NCBI GenBank assembly: GCA_003550305.1
Contig: QKYT01000004.1
Location: 456,315 to 490,916 of the forward strand
Length of the DNA: 34,602 bases
Direction: 5' to 3'
Origin: Glomus cerebriforme
Lineage: Eukaryota; Glomeromycota; Glomeromycetes; Glomerales; Glomeraceae
The translations under genes and the position numbers were made by a program. Shown in pieces: positions 1-11,127 of the stretch. The notes beneath the pieces are model-generated. The model was not told the DNA's origin. It made no database searches and was given only the letters and a program-made list of their open reading frames with translations. The number at the start of each line of letters is the position of its first letter. The first letter of the stretch is position 1.

Positions 1-53
1 GCGAAATTGTTGAAAGTTAAAATGACGAGAACAAACATTAAGATAAGTTTCAT
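1..53 (-). CDS. Small secreted peptide gene, copy A (partial, cut by window edge)
   Basis: Only the first 17 full codons are inside the window. They encode a hydrophobic signal-peptide core, MKLILMFVLVILTFNNF, nearly identical to the start of the complete copy whose ATG lies at 1480. The upstream DNA is also shared between copies, including a TATA-like box (minus-strand TATAAATA at 162-169), 109 nt before the ATG. The mature part lies outside the window and cannot be judged. The reading as a paralogue rests on the signal-peptide match plus the conserved promoter. Confidence 0.6.
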   Translation of the reverse strand, partial: MKLILMFVLVILTFNNF

Positions 54-840
54 GGTGACTTTGAGAGTGTTTGAACGATATATCAAAACTTTGTGGATTT
101 TATAGAACGAAGAGTAAGAATCTTTTTGTTATTGTGAGTGTAGAACGTAATTAGTGAGGAATATTTATAGATAAAATTAATTGTTTGGATAGATAAATGA
201 AAAATATTAAAATTTGAGTTAAAAAATCTAAAGAAACAGAGTTCTACAGTATAAAACTAAATCACATATTAGTACATTTATAATTGAGATGATAAATCAG
301 ATGACCTTACAATGATAATATAACGATCAAAGCAAAGTTAGCTAGTTAGCTCCCATAAGTTACGTTTATTTTGGGTAATTTTGAATAAAGACGCCTTTTA
401 TGTCATCATACTTTATATTTCTCTGTCGGTTAGTTTAGCCCAGAAATACGATTATTTGTGAATGAACGAATTGATTATACTACCATAAAAAGGTGTCAAA
501 GAATATTCATTAGAAAAAATTTGTAATACTTTAAGGTTTCTATTTTGAAATTAAAATTAATCCAAATTAATTTATAACGCTAAACTAAATAATCTCAGAT
601 AAAGAGTTTCCGTTATGTCGTACCACAATCTAGCCCAATTACATAATGATAAATAAATAAAAATACATTTCTTTTTAATTTTTATCTTATTTTGCAAATT
701 TTTTCATATGTTAAAAAAAAATATTTTTTTAATATTTTTAATAGATTAAATTGATCTATTTCAGATTGTAAATTATTCAATGCGATTCGTGCAAACGATT
801 TTGAACTTAACCTTTATAAGTTAACTCCGTCGTAAGATTA
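1..840. repeat. Direct repeat unit A (secreted-peptide gene start plus upstream region)
   Basis: This block matches 1428-2146 in order and orientation. Shared stretches include the signal peptide, the TATA-like box, a segment with TTTTGAATAAAGACGCCTTT, a segment with AAAGAGTTTCC and TATGTCGTAC, and a segment with CCGTCGTAAGAT near the end. Similarity is interrupted by small indels, so the duplication is not very recent. Beyond 840 and 2146 the two sequences no longer resemble each other. Confidence 0.75.
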
Positions 841-1318
841 TAACATTCAGTATTTCAATAAATTCTTTTTTATACAAAATTAACTATTTTGCATGTAACA
901 TAAAAAAATTTCATTTAATCATATATTTATAATTGCATTTTTAAAAGTTAACAAATCATCAAGATTTATAATTTTATAAAAAGAGATCACGTGTACGCGA
1001 AATTTCCCTCACATCAGATATTTATTATGAACTGTTGTCTACCTATGTGTCACATCACTTTCATGCCAAAGAACCAATGCGTAATTATTATACGGTATTA
1101 ATCATATTGTTTGAAACTTGAAAAATTACAACTTTATTTATTTTTTTTTTGTTTTTAAATATAAAGTTATATATAAAATATTTCGCGTATAAAATGTTAA
1201 TTACATATGCTATATAAAAAAAATTTTTAAAAAAAAAACATAAATGCAAATCTTATTTTATTTTTTTTTTTGTTTGAACTAGAGACAATTTTAAGATATT
1301 ATGTATTTTCGTGATTTT

Positions 1319-1480
1319 TCAGTGCCACTCACTATCTTGCGTGGATTTCACTGTACCGTCGGTGTCGGGCTCTTTCACAGATCCCCAAGTGATATCCCTT
1401 TTTGTCAAAGGTGAACTATCGATGGCAGCGAAATTGTTAAACGCCAAAATGACAAGAACAACCATTAATATAAGTTTCAT
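1319..1480 (-). CDS. Small secreted peptide precursor with Kex2-type site, copy B
   Basis: A 53-residue open frame. Residues 1-19 form a typical signal peptide (one Lys, then a run of L/I/V/M/A, then FAA). A short propeptide ends in Leu-Thr-Lys-Arg at 25-28, a classic Kex2 protease site. Cleavage there would release a 25-residue peptide beginning Asp-Ile-Thr-Trp-Gly, rich in D, E, T, S and K and without cysteine. A minus-strand TATA-like box lies at 1617-1624. The start is chosen because the same ATG and signal peptide are conserved in the neighbouring copy. The 3' end is less certain: a GTGAGT donor occurs just before the stop (Gln-Asp-Ser-Glu), and a CTCTAG acceptor about 60 nt on would give an alternative short tail. 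No family name is recognised; role as a secreted signal or effector is inference. Confidence 0.55.
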   Translation of the reverse strand: MKLILMVVLVILAFNNFAAIDSSPLTKRDITWGSVKEPDTDGTVKSTQDSEWH

Positions 1481-2146
1481 GGCGATTTTTGAGAGTGTTT
1501 GAATTATATTAATTTGTAAGTTCTTTGTATTTTATGGAACAAGGAGTAAGAAACAATTTGATTATATCAGATATGCAATTTTTTTTTTTTTTGTTATTGT
1601 GAGCATAATTAGTGAATATTTATAGGGAATTTTTTGTTTAGAACGATAATAATCAATTGTACATAGATATTAGTACATTTATAGGTAAATCAGAGACCAA
1701 TGATCTTACAATGATAATGTAACAATCGAAACAAATATGACTATTGAAGATACCGAAGTTAGACTAGTTAGCTTTCATAAGTCACATTTATTTGGGGTGA
1801 TTTTGAATAAAGACGCCTTTATGCTATAAACAAACCAATTATTTGTGGTTTCCATTTGAAAAAAAAATTATTCGTAAAGATTAACTAAATGTTCTCAGAT
1901 AAAGAGTTTCCATTATGTCGTACGAATTACAATCTAACCCCAGTTACATAATGATATACAAAGATTCCTAATAAGATAAAAAAAAATTAAAAGAAATAGA
2001 TTTTATTTATTTATTTATTTATTTTTATCTTATTTAGCAAATTTTTTCATAACTTTTTAATAGATTTGATCTGTTTCATATTGCGAATTAAGCAATGCAA
2101 TTTGTGCAAATGATTTCGAACTTAACCTTTACTCCGTCGTAAGATT
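1428..2146. repeat. Direct repeat unit B (secreted-peptide gene start plus upstream region)
   Basis: Second copy of the duplicated block, offset about 1427 nt from unit A at the gene end. It carries the 5' part of the complete peptide gene and its promoter region. Conservation of several noncoding islands across about 700 nt suggests either limited age or retained regulatory sites. Confidence 0.75.
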
Positions 2147-2149
2147 TTT

Positions 2150-4726
2150 ACTGCATGTATCCCGATATTAAACATAAATAATTCAATTTTTAACAAAGTT
2201 TGCCGAATATTTTTGCTTAGAATTTAATAATTTTATTTAAAATTTTATGAAGGGACATCATAATTATTAAATGCTGCGCGGGACGCAAATGTTTTCTCAT
2301 GAATCACGTGATAAAGATATATTTCGTCTTTCAGAAATTTTTATATTAATTTATTACCTAATTATGGTAAAGAAAATTTTTATAACGTTTATTTGAGTTA
2401 ACGTATTTATAAACTGTTACTTTGTTCACAAACACATAATAAGTTAGTTTTATTGCTGAATTTGATTATTATTTACATAGTGTTCACCCGTTATACTGTC
2501 AACAACCATTGTTATTTAAATCAATTTTATTATGTAACTTGGTTTAATTCTTTTTTCTCAAAGTTAAATAAGTTTTAAAAAGATGAATTGCTTTTAATAC
2601 AAAAATTACTTTGATGTAAAAGTAACTTTATTTGTTTCTAATTAAATTTGTAGAGTTAATAAAAAGAATATTTATTTACTGCTACATACAAACAAAAAAA
2701 AACGAAAATTAATACGAAATTAAAAATTTTATAGATTTTATGATAAGATTGAAAATATATCGCGTCTTGCATGTAATTTTTTTTAACACAAGCTTTTTTT
2801 TTTGAAATAATAAATATTTGATATTGCATTATAAAAAGTTTTTAATTTGAATAAAGAAGAATTAAAAAACTTAGAAAAGAAGCTATTTATTTCTGTATGA
2901 CAAACTACTCATTAATAATTATATAATATAATTTAATATAATACATTGACTAAATAACACCCCTCTGTGTTTTTGTGTTTGTGTGTTAAAATAGTGTTGA
3001 AATAGTGCGAAGCTGATGATAAATCGATAATAATTATGTTTTGTATAAAAAAAATTTTGCTTAATTTGATTCATAACGATAATTAGTCATTTTATTTGAT
3101 TATTCGGAAAAATATGAAACTTATTAGTATAATATGATTCGGGATGTATAAACAATTAAAAATTCTAGTATACAAATTATAAAAAAAATAAAATGATAAT
3201 TATTCAATCGTATGTTCACTTAAATTATTGAAACATTTTTGTTCTTTAAAGTTAAAAATCGATATCATATAGTAATAAATTTCCCGGCCTTGAAGATTAT
3301 TAAATATAAAGATGGAATTTATTAATTAATCAAATATTAATTTAATGTTGGACTTACTCCGATAAAATGATATATAGATAATTTCAAATATAGGTCGTAG
3401 GGACATATTGTACCTTTCTTTTGATAAATAGAATTAATTATCTGCTAATATGATGTTACATTATTAAACAAGATACTTCCTTAAAATGCAACTTTGATTT
3501 GTGAAAAATAATAATTTATTTCTTATCACTTCCATAAAATGTAAACTTAGAAATTTGATCAAAGATGTTCAATCAAATTAAAAGATTATTCTTAAAAAAA
3601 AAAAAGGTTATAAGTTGGTATAAAAATATTTACATCCTTAATTATTAGATAAAATTTAATCCGAATTCTTTAATATTGAATCATCAACTCACGTTTCTAA
3701 TAAACAATTTACAATAAATGACAATAAATGATAACAAATCTACGAGTGGTAAAAGATTGATTAAAAAAAAATGAGTACGCTTAACACATGTAACACAAAA
3801 CCACATACCATTTCCTCGTTTTCACTAAAAAATTCAATTTTAAATTCTTAAAATTTAATTAGCTAGATTGTGTACCATAAGTGAGGAAAAAAGATTTTTT
3901 AGAATAAAATCTTTTTCCTTTAATATGCAAAAAAAAAAGATGAAAGAAATCGTTCAGCGACATCAAAAAAAAAACGAGATATATATATTTTTTTCTTTTG
4001 AGAATGAAAAAGGAACATTTTGAATCACTTAATCACAAAATAAAACAAATATTTCATAAAATAATTTACAAAGAAAGGATAGTATTCTTTAGATAGTTAA
4101 AATCAATTTTTTTATTTATTTAAAATATTGTTTTTTAAAAATATTTAACTTACAAATTTTTTTTTTTTCAACAACTTGAGACCTATAAAAATTTATACGT
4201 GTTTTTATATTTATGATTTGCTTAAATTTACAAGGTGCGTTGAGATGATAGAATTTTCACAATTTTTCAAATTCCAAATCGCTACATTAATTGAAAATGA
4301 TTTTTTTTTTCTCAAATACGTATTAAATAAATTTCGTTAAAATTTATCAAAAATGGCATGAATATACAAATTTACAAATAAAACTTTCTATTCTAATGCA
4401 TGAGATAGAATAAGACTTTTATTTAATGAATCAAGCATCGAATTTATGATGGAATCCATAAGTAATTCATACAGTACAGTACATAAAATGATGAGGTAAA
4501 ATATGATCTTAGTATTGATAAACCTCATATTTTGATATTTTAAACGAATTTAATATTATCGATGCTTGGATTTTTTTTTTTATAATAATCTTGTGGGAAT
4601 TAAAGATCATTTTAACTAATCAATATAATTACGTTATTATGTGACAAAAAATAGCTAAAAAAAAATTTTCCGCCACATAATTTGCTGAATTTATCTTCAT
4701 AATTTTATATTTTAAATCTTATTTCA
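2150..4726. other. AT-rich intergenic region, no gene recognised
   Basis: Very AT-rich with many A and T homopolymers and stop codons in all frames. An AATCACGTGAT palindrome lies near 2302-2312 and two overlapping TACAGTA heptamers at 4470-4481. No credible coding frame, tRNA or transposon terminus was seen. Confidence 0.6.
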
Positions 4727-4843
4727 GTTACGGCCATACACAGTGAAAAGCACCGGAACCCGTCCGATCTCCGAAGTTAAGCCACTGATGGCCCAGTCAG
4801 TACTACGGTTGGGGACAACGTGGGAATACTGGGTGCTGTAACT
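4727..4843 (+). rRNA. 5S ribosomal RNA
   Basis: The sequence has the conserved eukaryotic 5S core: CGGCCATA near the 5' end, CCCGTCCGATCTCCGAAG, GTTAAGCC in the internal promoter region, AGTACTACGGTTGGGGACAA, GTGGGAATACTGGGTGCTGT and a 3' end pairing with the 5' end (GTTAC with GTAAC). Length is about 116-117 nt, normal for 5S. It is followed directly by a run of T, as expected for RNA polymerase III termination. It stands alone, not next to the large rDNA genes and not in a tandem array. Ends are set from the acceptor-like closing stem and may be off by one or two bases. Confidence 0.95.
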
Positions 4844-4854
4844 TTTTTTTTTTT
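4843..4854 (+). terminator. Pol III oligo-T terminator of the 5S gene
   Basis: Twelve consecutive T directly after the closing stem of the 5S RNA. Four or more T on the coding strand is the standard RNA polymerase III stop signal. Confidence 0.85.
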
Positions 4855-5518
4855 AATCCAAAGTAAATTTTTTTTTAATAAATTTTGCTTCAATACAATT
4901 ATTTAGGATATGTTAATAACTTCATGTAATTTTATTGTATGTGGATTTCGTTGTCATAAATTTAAATTACTGTACATATATTTTTATCTTTAGCCAAGAT
5001 AAATTTAACATTTTGAAATAATAAATTTATTTTAAAAATCTAGTCTAACATACAACTATATTAAATTAAAATCCTAATGTTAAGTGATGTAGCTTAAAAT
5101 ACAAAAAACAAACAAACAATAGTGTACTTGAAAAACTTTGATATAAACCTAAAAGATCATTTGGAGTTAATACTTTTATATGTTTAGCTGACGAAAATAT
5201 GTTAGTGTCCATCAAAGAAATTTCAGTGCATAATTTTTGTTTACACGAAAAAAACATTTATGTAATCTTTTACACAAATTGTACTGTATATACTAAATTA
5301 CTAATATTTATTCGATAATTTCAATATGTTCTGGTCCCTCCTCTTTTATCTTTCATTTTTCTCTTGAAATTTCGACTCGAAAACATTTTAAAAATACGAC
5401 TTGAATTTTAAAATAAATTATTACAAGAAAAGGTTACTTTAATATTTTTTTTAAAAATATTTGACAAAATTTGAATTTTATTTATAATAAATCAAAAGTA
5501 AATATTTAACCCAATTTG

Positions 5519-7032
5519 TTATTTTGTATTTATATAAAATGTAATTTGATTACTATTTTTTGATAATTTGAAAGCTTCATAATCATCTGCATAAAACCTT
5601 TCTGGTAAATTAATTGGGTAATAACTATAATTCGAATTGCAATACCATTCCCTATTACGATTATTATAATATAAATCATGACCATAACCAAATGCTGGTC
5701 CATGATTATTATAACAGTATATTGCACTAGTTGCACGCTTAACTCGGCCAATTACTGCAGTACTTGTGTCTTTTATGTTTGTAATTGAAAATATGAAACT
5801 ATCATTTGCATTCTTATACAAACCACTAGAATCCCATTCAAGTGGATTATATCCACCAACAATCTGGTCTGTTCCCTTAAATTTAATAATGACAATAGTT
5901 GCCCCTTTGTTATCGCATTTATTATGAAATACATTAGCATCCATTCCATCCCTACTTGCACGATAAAGTAAATTAAAATTATAAGGATTATTCCTTGAAT
6001 TATATTTTAAATTATCCTTCTTATCAATCCAGCTGGCAAATAATACAAAATGTCGAAATTCAGCAATAACAGAATCAAAATTTAATGATGGTTTCCTGGG
6101 AGGTTGTATAACAACAGTTGATTTCATGTCTGGAACCATAATAAATTCTAAAATCTCATAAACTAATTGTTTAGGTAACAACTTTTTATAAGGTAAAACT
6201 TTATAAATAATGGCATCCGTAGGAATATGATAAAATCTTACTAATGGAATAAATCTATGAAGAATTCTTTTCATAATCGTCATTTGTTCTTTATCCCATT
6301 TTTTGACATCTTGTGGAATATTAGGATTTTGTGCAAGACCCCATTTAATCAAATTTTCCCATATAATAATTTCATCCAAAAATAAATCATCTCGTTTTAA
6401 AAGCAACTCTAATAAAGGCGCTTTTAAATTAATAAATTTGTCAGAATTAAATAATTTTTCAGGATCTTCACAAATCTTATCAAGACAAAAATTCCATGAA
6501 TATGTGAACTTTTCATGCTGATAAACTATTTCAAGGATTCCTATGAGGTTTTGGTGTAAGAACTCAGATTGAGTTTCAGTCAAGTATTCTTGAATACATG
6601 AAATTAAAGGTTGGATATTTAGTTCATCTACTGCTATCAAGAGTTTTAACACTTCGGGTCCCTGTAATTTTGTTAAATCAACACTTGCGCAATAAATAAA
6701 TCTAATAACAAAAGTATACAGTATAATATATTTTAATAAATTGTTAAAATAATAATTTATATATATTAAAATATATGATAATACCTAAGAATAACCCAAA
6801 ATACATTTGGTTCAATATTTGGTTTTCTCAAAATGAGCATTCCATCTTTTTTCTCGACCCATTTCTCTGAGAAAGCCATGCGAAAGTATTCAGACCTAAC
6901 ACATAAGATATCCGAATGAACATGAAATTCACTTTCATTTTCTCCGGCATAGATAATAACATCGGATCTTTCCCCAGTTTCAAGCAATTTCTCATAATCT
7001 TTAATAGCAGTCTCCCAAAATTTGTAAGACAT
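5519..7032 (-). CDS. BTB-BACK-TLDc domain protein, two exons
   Basis: Exon 1 (7032 to 6785) and exon 2 (6701 to 5519) join across an 83-nt GT-AG intron (GTATTA...ATTAG) that splits an Arg codon, giving 476 residues. Residues about 20-95 form a BTB fold (RSDVIIYAG, FHVHSDILCVRSEYFR, then FIYCASVDL across the splice). Residues about 100-250 look like the BACK linker, and about 285-475 form a TLDc domain (LLYRASRDGM, IIKFKGTDQIVGGYNPLEW, ending DYEAFKL). BTB-BACK proteins usually act as substrate adaptors for Cullin-3 ubiquitin ligases; TLDc domains are linked to oxidative-stress protection and V-ATPase binding. This order is a large family in Glomeromycotina. The ATG at 7032 is preferred because BTB begins soon after it; an in-frame ATG at 7158 would add a low-complexity Lys-rich stretch. 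No breaks are visible. Confidence 0.9.
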
Positions 7033-7159
7033 TTTTTTTTTTTTTAAAAAAAAAAGGAAATCCGGAACGAAAGTTGTGCAGTAGTCTTTTTTTTTTTTAT
7101 TTAGTTGAATAACAAAAAAATGAGTAATACTGTACAACAATGATATAATGACATTCATT

Positions 7160-8585
7160 TTGTCATTTTGCGTATTAATTCAATAATTCCTTTCTATTGA
7201 ATTAATTTTCGTCAGCTATCATCGTAACTTAAAGTATATATGGATGTTCGAGTATAAATGAGTATCTGTTAAATTTGCTAAATTTGTTCGATTTATTTTT
7301 CCGGATGCAGATTTTATGTTTTTTTTAAGTATTTTATCGCCAGCTTTAAAATTAAAAAAAAATCAGTCATTTGATTCATTTAAACATTGAATTGTTGTTT
7401 CTTTGAGAAAACAAAACAGAAAAGTTTGTGGAAGTAAAATTCATATTATAACTAAAAGTTACAAGATACAAATGTTGGAAATTAACAAAAAGATCTATTC
7501 TCCATAATATATGATTTACAAAAACCTCATGGTAAATTTGGAATTTGGATCAAAATTTTTTATTTTGGTCTTAAACAAAATAATTTCAGCTTTCTAATGT
7601 CTTTAATATAATTTCAAACTGTTTAATATAGTTTGACAAGTTTCAACAAGTTTAGGTTTCAATACTTTTGACATTTGACAACCTGTCTAAACTTTCGGGT
7701 AATTATATCATATTGACATATTGTTCTTAACCATTATTCATCCATTATCAGATTTATTATTTTAATTATGAATTCTATTAATGAATTTGTTCATAACGCT
7801 TCAATAGCTTGTGCAACAATGTTTCATTTTCTTTTGTAATTAGTACAATACAACAATACATTATTTATGGAAAGAATGAATATTTTTGCAAATAAATTTA
7901 TTAGTATCGTGTCACGTAACTATTTAATTTCCGCCTTCCGAAATTGAAAAATGGGTTGATATTGTGTAATAAACGTAATTTCTATTTTTGCAGCAGGAGG
8001 AAAATCTAATTTATAATTTTATTGATTTCATAACTAAGCGATAGAGAAAAAATTCATTAGAAGGAACAGTAAACAAATGACTAATATTTAGAAATCTCAA
8101 TTATTATATCATACATTCTGTATTCTTGAACCAAGATTACTGCCTTAAATTCAGAGTGTATTTGAATCACCAATTGCGAAAAAGAAACCAGTATAAGTCA
8201 ATTAATAGACCCTTATAATATTGGAATATTGACGAAATGACTATTAGCAACTTACTTAGACTTATATAGAAAGAAGATAATAATAAATCTGACGAGTTAA
8301 TTTGAAGACAATAATTGTAAATAATTGTAACTATTTAATTAATAATCTAAACATAATAAGAAAATTTTTAAGTACACCAACAATTCACTTCATTCTTCTA
8401 AGCTAAAAATAGTTTATAATTTTATTTTAATATATATACAGTATTAATTTTTATTAAATTAGATCAATTATTTAGATTTTGTCTTCTATAAACAGCTATT
8501 ATTAAAAAAGAAAATAATTTATTCAAAAATTCAATTATTTTTTTTTTTATTTCGCTCAAAAATCCTTTTATTAGGTCCGAAATGG
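7160..8585. other. Intergenic region, no gene recognised
   Basis: AT-rich sequence upstream of the BTB-TLDc gene. A TACTGTA heptamer occurs at 7128-7134, about 100 nt before the ATG, and a TACAGTA at 8437-8443. No coding frame or RNA gene was seen. Confidence 0.5.
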
Positions 8586-8588
8586 TTT

Positions 8589-8720
8589 GAATACTGCGGG
8601 TTGATGTGCTGCGGCAAACCGATAGGTGCTTTAATTTTTTTTTTTGATTATTAATATAAATTTAGATAATTAGCTCGGATACTGCGAGTTGGTGTGTTGC
8701 GGCACATCAATAGGATTAGT
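8589..8720. repeat. Two degenerate direct repeats, about 88-nt period
   Basis: Two GC-richer stretches of about 44 nt share the pattern ATACTGCGRGTTGRTGTGYTGCGGCA followed by AYCRATAGG (8589-8632 and 8677-8720). They are separated by an AT-rich spacer. Their nature is unknown. Related fragments with CTCGGATTGGATA and CGAGTGACACACTGCAG near 9117-9160 may be more distant copies. Confidence 0.55.
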
Positions 8721-9554
8721 ATGTTTTTTTTATAATTATCGTTATTTAATAAATTCTATTGCTTAATCTCCGGCAGTGATTCTCATTGGTCTAATAATTT
8801 TTATAGTTCTTATATTGAAATTAACTTGTGTATTTAATTGCTGTTCAGATAGTTTTTAAGGAAAACATGAAAATTCGATTTTACATTTTTTTTTTTACTT
8901 TAAGAAAAATTTTTTAACCAAAAATTTTAAAACTTAGTGCAATTTATATTCAAATATATTTATTCTAACATATTTATTATAAAAAATTTTTTCCTTTAGT
9001 ATCTTAACTCTGGCTGAAATTATGATGTTCGGCCGGAATTAAGCGGTGGCAATCACCAATATTTGGCAATACTCAATTCTATCAATTATTTTTTTTTAGA
9101 TCTTTTTTAGGTTTAACTCGGATTGGATAGCCACTTCGAGTGACACACTGCAGTTACGCCGACTTTTTCTCTCAGATTGTTAACGCCATTTCATTTTTCT
9201 TTTAGGTCTGTGTACTTAATGGACAAAAATTTTTTGTATTCTAAATTTAGTTGATGTCAATTAACAAATTCGAAGAAATTAAAAAAACCATATTATTACA
9301 CTATCAAATAATTGAAAAATATCTAATAATTTTATTAAATTATTAATTATCAAAAATTAAATGAGTTGTAATATAAATATATCAAACAAAAACATAACTG
9401 AACAGTCATCTTCCTCTAGTTATTAAAATTTGATAAAATTATGACAAAATTACGAATTAACATTTTTGTACCTTTGTCAGGACTAGGCTGATATTTATCT
9501 GGCTTGCCATAACGAACTCAATCTAACCCGATTGGGTTTCATTAAATATTCATA
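8721..9554. other. Intergenic region upstream of the Sel1 locus
   Basis: AT-rich, with moderately GC-rich islands near 9000-9180 and 9475-9545 (for example a small AACCC-GATT-GGGTT hairpin near 9526). A short upstream ORF of 18 codons begins at 9555 and ends at 9611, just before the first Sel1 ATG at 9620. No larger gene was seen. Confidence 0.45.
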
Positions 9555-9619
9555 ATGTCGATCAAGAATTTATTTAGACAAAAATTTTTGAATTGGACAC
9601 AACTATCTTAAACCCAGAA

Positions 9620-11024
9620 ATGTCTAATTTTAATGATTCTATTAATCATGATAAAAATGATGAAAGAATAGAAAAGGATACAGAAAAAGCCTTTTGTTGG
9701 TATCAAAAAGCAGCAGAAAATGGTGATGAAAATGCAATGTGTAGTTTACCCATATGTTATGAGAATGGTAAAGGAACAGAAATGAATATAGAAAAAGCCT
9801 TTTATTGGTATGAAAAAGCAGCAGAAAATGGTAATAAAGATGTAATGTATATTTTAGCCATATATTATAAAGATGGTAAAGGAATAAAAAAAAATTTAGA
9901 AAAGGCTTTTTTTTGGTATCAAAAAGCAGTAGGAAGTGGTGATAAAAATGCGATGTATAGTTTAGCCATATGTTATAAAAATGGTGAAGGAACAAAAAAA
10001 AAATTTAGAAAAAGCCTTTTATTTGTTTCAAAAAGCAGCAAAAAATGGTAATAAAAATGCAATGGATAGTTTAGCCATATGTTATAAAAATGGTGAAGGA
10101 ACAAAAAAAGATTTAGAAAAAGCCTTTTAATGGTTTCAAAAAGCANTTTAGCCATATGTTATAAAAATGGTGAAGGAACAAAAAAAGATTTAGAAAAAGC
10201 CTTTTAATGGTTTCAAAAAGCATCAGAAAATGATGATAAATTTGCAATGAATAATTTAACCATATGTTATAAAAATGGTGAAGGAACAGTAAAGAATTTA
10301 GAAAAAGCTCTTTATTGGTATTACAGAGCAGCAGAAAATGGTAATAAATTTGCAATGAATAATTTAGCCATATGTTATAAAAATGGTTAAGGAACAAAAA
10401 AGGATTTAGAGAAAGCCTTTTATTGGTATTATAAAGCAGCAGAAAATGATAATAAATTTGCAATGAATAGTTTAGCCATATGTTATGAAAATGGTGAAGG
10501 AACAGAAAAGGATTTGGAAAAAGCCTTTTATTGGTTTAAAAAAGCATCAGAAAATGATAATAAATTTGCAATGAATAGTTTAGCCATATGTTATAAAAAT
10601 GGTGAAGGAACAGAAAAGAATCTAGAAAAAGCCATTTATTGGTATCAAAAAGCAGCAGAAAATGGTGATGAAAATGCAATGTATAGTTTAGCCATATGTT
10701 ATAAAATTGGTGAAGGAACAGAAATGGATTTAGAAAAATCCTTTTATTGGCATCAAAAAGCAGCAATAAATGGTTTTGAAATTGCAATGAATAATCTAGC
10801 TAAATGCTATTATAATGGTGAAGGAANATGCAATGGATAGTTTAGCCATATGTTATAAAAATGGTGAAGGAACAAAAAAAGATTTAGAAAAAGCCTTTTA
10901 ATGGTTTCAAAAAGCAGCAAAAAATGGTAATAAATATGCAATGGATAGTTTAGCCATATGTTATAAAAATGGTGAAGGAACAAAAAAAGATTTAGAAAAA
11001 GCCTTTTAATGGTTTCAAAAAGCA
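9620..11024 (+). pseudogene. Sel1-repeat array, 5' part, broken
   Basis: About fourteen 36-residue Sel1-like units (108-nt period; consensus [30 protein letters not shown]) follow a short N-terminus starting MSNFNDS. Sel1 repeats form helical solenoids for protein binding. The frame is lost at a run of ten A near 9994-10003, where sister units need nine. Nonsense codons occur later in frame: TAT to TAA in the AFYW motif at 10128, 10205, 10899 and 11007, and GAA to TAA at 10388. Single Ns at 10146 and 10827 lie exactly at unit junctions, and the block ends in a gap. The units at 10422-10826 are almost the same as 12189-12619. Either a decaying gene or a misassembled repeat array; the real gene probably joins the kinase part downstream. 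Confidence 0.75.
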
Positions 11025-11127
11025 NNNNNNNNNNNNNNNNNNNNNNNNNNNNNNNNNNNNNNNNNNNNNNNNNNNNNNNNNNNNNNNNNNNNNNNNNNNN
11101 NNNNNNNNNNNNNNNNNNNNNNNNNNN
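11025..11127. other. Assembly gap (103 N)
   Basis: A run of N directly abutting a Sel1 unit on the left and the last four bases of an exon of an unrelated gene on the right. Contigs were joined here without sequence. Confidence 0.98.

Noticed and set aside
1311..1502. Plus-strand 63-residue frame
   Set aside because: It is antisense to the signal-peptide gene, and the conserved reading is on the minus strand.
5066..5257. Minus-strand 63-residue frame
   Set aside because: Aromatic, low-complexity AT-type translation with no start context or domain.
9642..10787. Long minus-strand frames rich in Phe, Leu and His across the Sel1 array
   Set aside because: They are reverse-frame shadows of the 108-nt Sel1 repeat.
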